Origin: Clostridia bacterium
GTDB taxonomy: Bacteria > Bacillota > Clostridia > Oscillospirales > Acutalibacteraceae
Assembly: GCA_017387165.1 (NCBI GenBank)
Contig: JAFOFS010000213.1
Location: 1-5,925, forward strand
DNA: 5,925 bases
Direction of reading: 5' to 3'
Part shown: positions 5,090 through 5,925 of the stretch, piece by piece
Layout: each line of letters opens with the position of its first letter
Numbering within the stretch: position 1 is the stretch's first letter
Program-made: the position numbers and the translations under genes
Notes under the pieces: generated by a model
Seen by the model: the letters and a program-made list of their open reading frames with translations, nothing else
What the model was told of the DNA's origin: nothing
Database searches by the model: none

Positions 5090-5925
5090 TCAAAAAGAGT
5101 CGCGGCGAATCAATTCGGCGTCCACCGTCGTCTGTTGCGGTACCATCTCACCGCGCAGTTTTTTCACGAGGTGGGAGGCGGTCAGGCGGCACATCTCCTC
5201 TACGCGGTTGTCCACGCTGGTCAGTTCGGGAATCACCTGAGAAGCCAGCAGGGAATTGTTAAAGCCGATGGTGGGGAGTTGGATGCCGAGGCGGTGCATC
5301 GCTTTCAGCGAAAACGCCGCCAGTTCATCGTTACCGGTCAGTATCGCATCCATACGGTCGGCGTTCTGCGAGAGGTACTCGGTAATGATCGGCTCCGCTT
5401 CGGCGGTGTAGCAGCCGGTCGCCAGCAGCAGATCCGGCACCGGCAGGCCGCAGGCCTCGTAGGCGTCGCGGTAGCCGTTTAACTTATTGTTGTTGCTGTT
5501 GTGGATATGCTCGCACACGAACAGCACGCGGGGCATCCCCGCTTCGATCAGTTTGGTGACCGCATTTTTCACCGCGCCGCGTTCATCGCAGAAGACCGAG
5601 TGGACGTTGGGCAGGTCGCAGTGATAGTAGCTGAGGGTGAAGATCGGGCAGGTGGAGGAAATATCGGCGATAAATTCCTTCTCCACCTCCATAAAGGTGG
5701 CGCCGATCAGCACGATGGCGTCAACGCCTTTGGCCTTGAGCGCACGAATGCTTTCCTTCTTCTCTGCGTTGGTCTGACCGGGGCAAACCAGCGTTACGTT
5801 GAGCTTGTTGTTGCGCAGGTGCTTTTCCAGATGCGCCACCACGCGGGAATAATATGAGTCGGCAAAGTTGGTACACAACACGCCGATCATTCCCATACTG
5901 TTGTAGTTGAGTGCCTGCGCGAAAG
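5090..5925 (-). CDS. LacI/GalR-family transcriptional regulator, effector domain (5' end outside window)
   Basis: This is a probable sugar- or metabolite-responsive DNA-binding regulator. Only the last 277 residues are visible. The frame is open to the right edge, where FAQALNYNSMGMIGV aligns with the hinge helix and first strand of the family (usual form ARSL-x5-IGV), so the helix-turn-helix head is just outside the window. The rest is the periplasmic-binding-like effector core: IGVLCTNFADSYYSRVV, GVDAIVLIGA, a GYRDAYEACG segment, LTGNDELAAFSLKAM, and near the end TIGFNNS and PELTSVDN. The family's usual Arg before GY (Arg197 of LacI, which contacts inducer) is Lys here (KLNGY). The GFDD pair is GFNN, a variant found in many relatives. 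The effector and target genes cannot be told. A terminator follows the stop, so it is not part of the ruvA operon. An internal ATG at 5896 is unlikely to be the start. Confidence 0.92.
   Translation of the reverse strand, partial: FAQALNYNSMGMIGVLCTNFADSYYSRVVAHLEKHLRNNKLNVTLVCPGQTNAEKKESIRALKAKGVDAIVLIGATFMEVEKEFIADISSTCPIFTLSYYHCDLPNVHSVFCDERGAVKNAVTKLIEAGMPRVLFVCEHIHNSNNNKLNGYRDAYEACGLPVPDLLLATGCYTAEAEPIITEYLSQNADRMDAILTGNDELAAFSLKAMHRLGIQLPTIGFNNSLLASQVIPELTSVDNRVEEMCRLTASHLVKKLRGEMVPQQTTVDAELIRRDSF

Noticed and set aside
1..5925. CRISPR array, insertion sequence, tRNA/rRNA, phage or defence system.
   Set aside because: I saw no regularly spaced repeats, transposase motifs, terminal inverted repeats or RNA gene signatures. 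All genes are common chromosomal families with similar base composition.

Overview
The window carries a compact, ordinary chromosomal gene cluster in which every supported gene lies on the minus strand. Coding DNA is GC-rich. Start codons are preceded by strong AAGGAG-type ribosome binding sites, and genes are separated by 1 to 13 bases or overlap by 4 to 7. One short AT-rich control region has a textbook SigA-type promoter and an intrinsic terminator. An ecfA1-ecfA2-ecfT set, these Shine-Dalgarno sequences and a LacI-family repressor together suggest a Gram-positive Firmicute. A GC-rich member of the Clostridia (Oscillospirales-like) is my best inference, but the species cannot be read from this sequence.

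Layout, in the direction of transcription from right to left: (1) 5925-5090, the C-terminal effector-binding part of a LacI/GalR-family regulator whose DNA-binding head lies outside the window. (2) 5082-5047, a perfect 12-bp hairpin followed by a T-run, which ends that gene. (3) 5014-4986, a strong promoter (TTGCAA, 17-base spacer, TATACT with a TG extension). (4) 4928-4332 ruvA and 4328-3261 ruvB, the Holliday-junction branch migration complex. (5) 3259-2402, a class I SAM-dependent methyltransferase related to the RlmI/RlmK rRNA methyltransferases. (6) 2388-1540 ecfA1, 1543-674 ecfA2 and 680-1 ecfT, the energising module of a group II ECF vitamin/micronutrient transporter. ecfT runs off the left edge inside its second coupling motif.

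From the promoter at about 5000 to the left edge there is no gap large enough for another promoter or terminator. ruvA-ruvB-methyltransferase-ecfA1-ecfA2-ecfT therefore looks like one operon with translational coupling at nearly every junction. RuvA and RuvB act together on DNA junctions. EcfA1, EcfA2 and EcfT form one membrane complex that would pair with substrate-binding S components encoded elsewhere. The methyltransferase has no evident functional link to either group.

I see no CRISPR array, insertion sequence, tRNA, rRNA, riboswitch or defence-type system. The points worth a second look are modest: the pairing of ruvAB with the ECF module, a methyltransferase without the cysteine motif of its m5C relatives, a ruvAB promoter without a visible LexA box, a short dyad over the -10/start region, and a 28-bp identical tract shared by ecfA1 and ecfA2.
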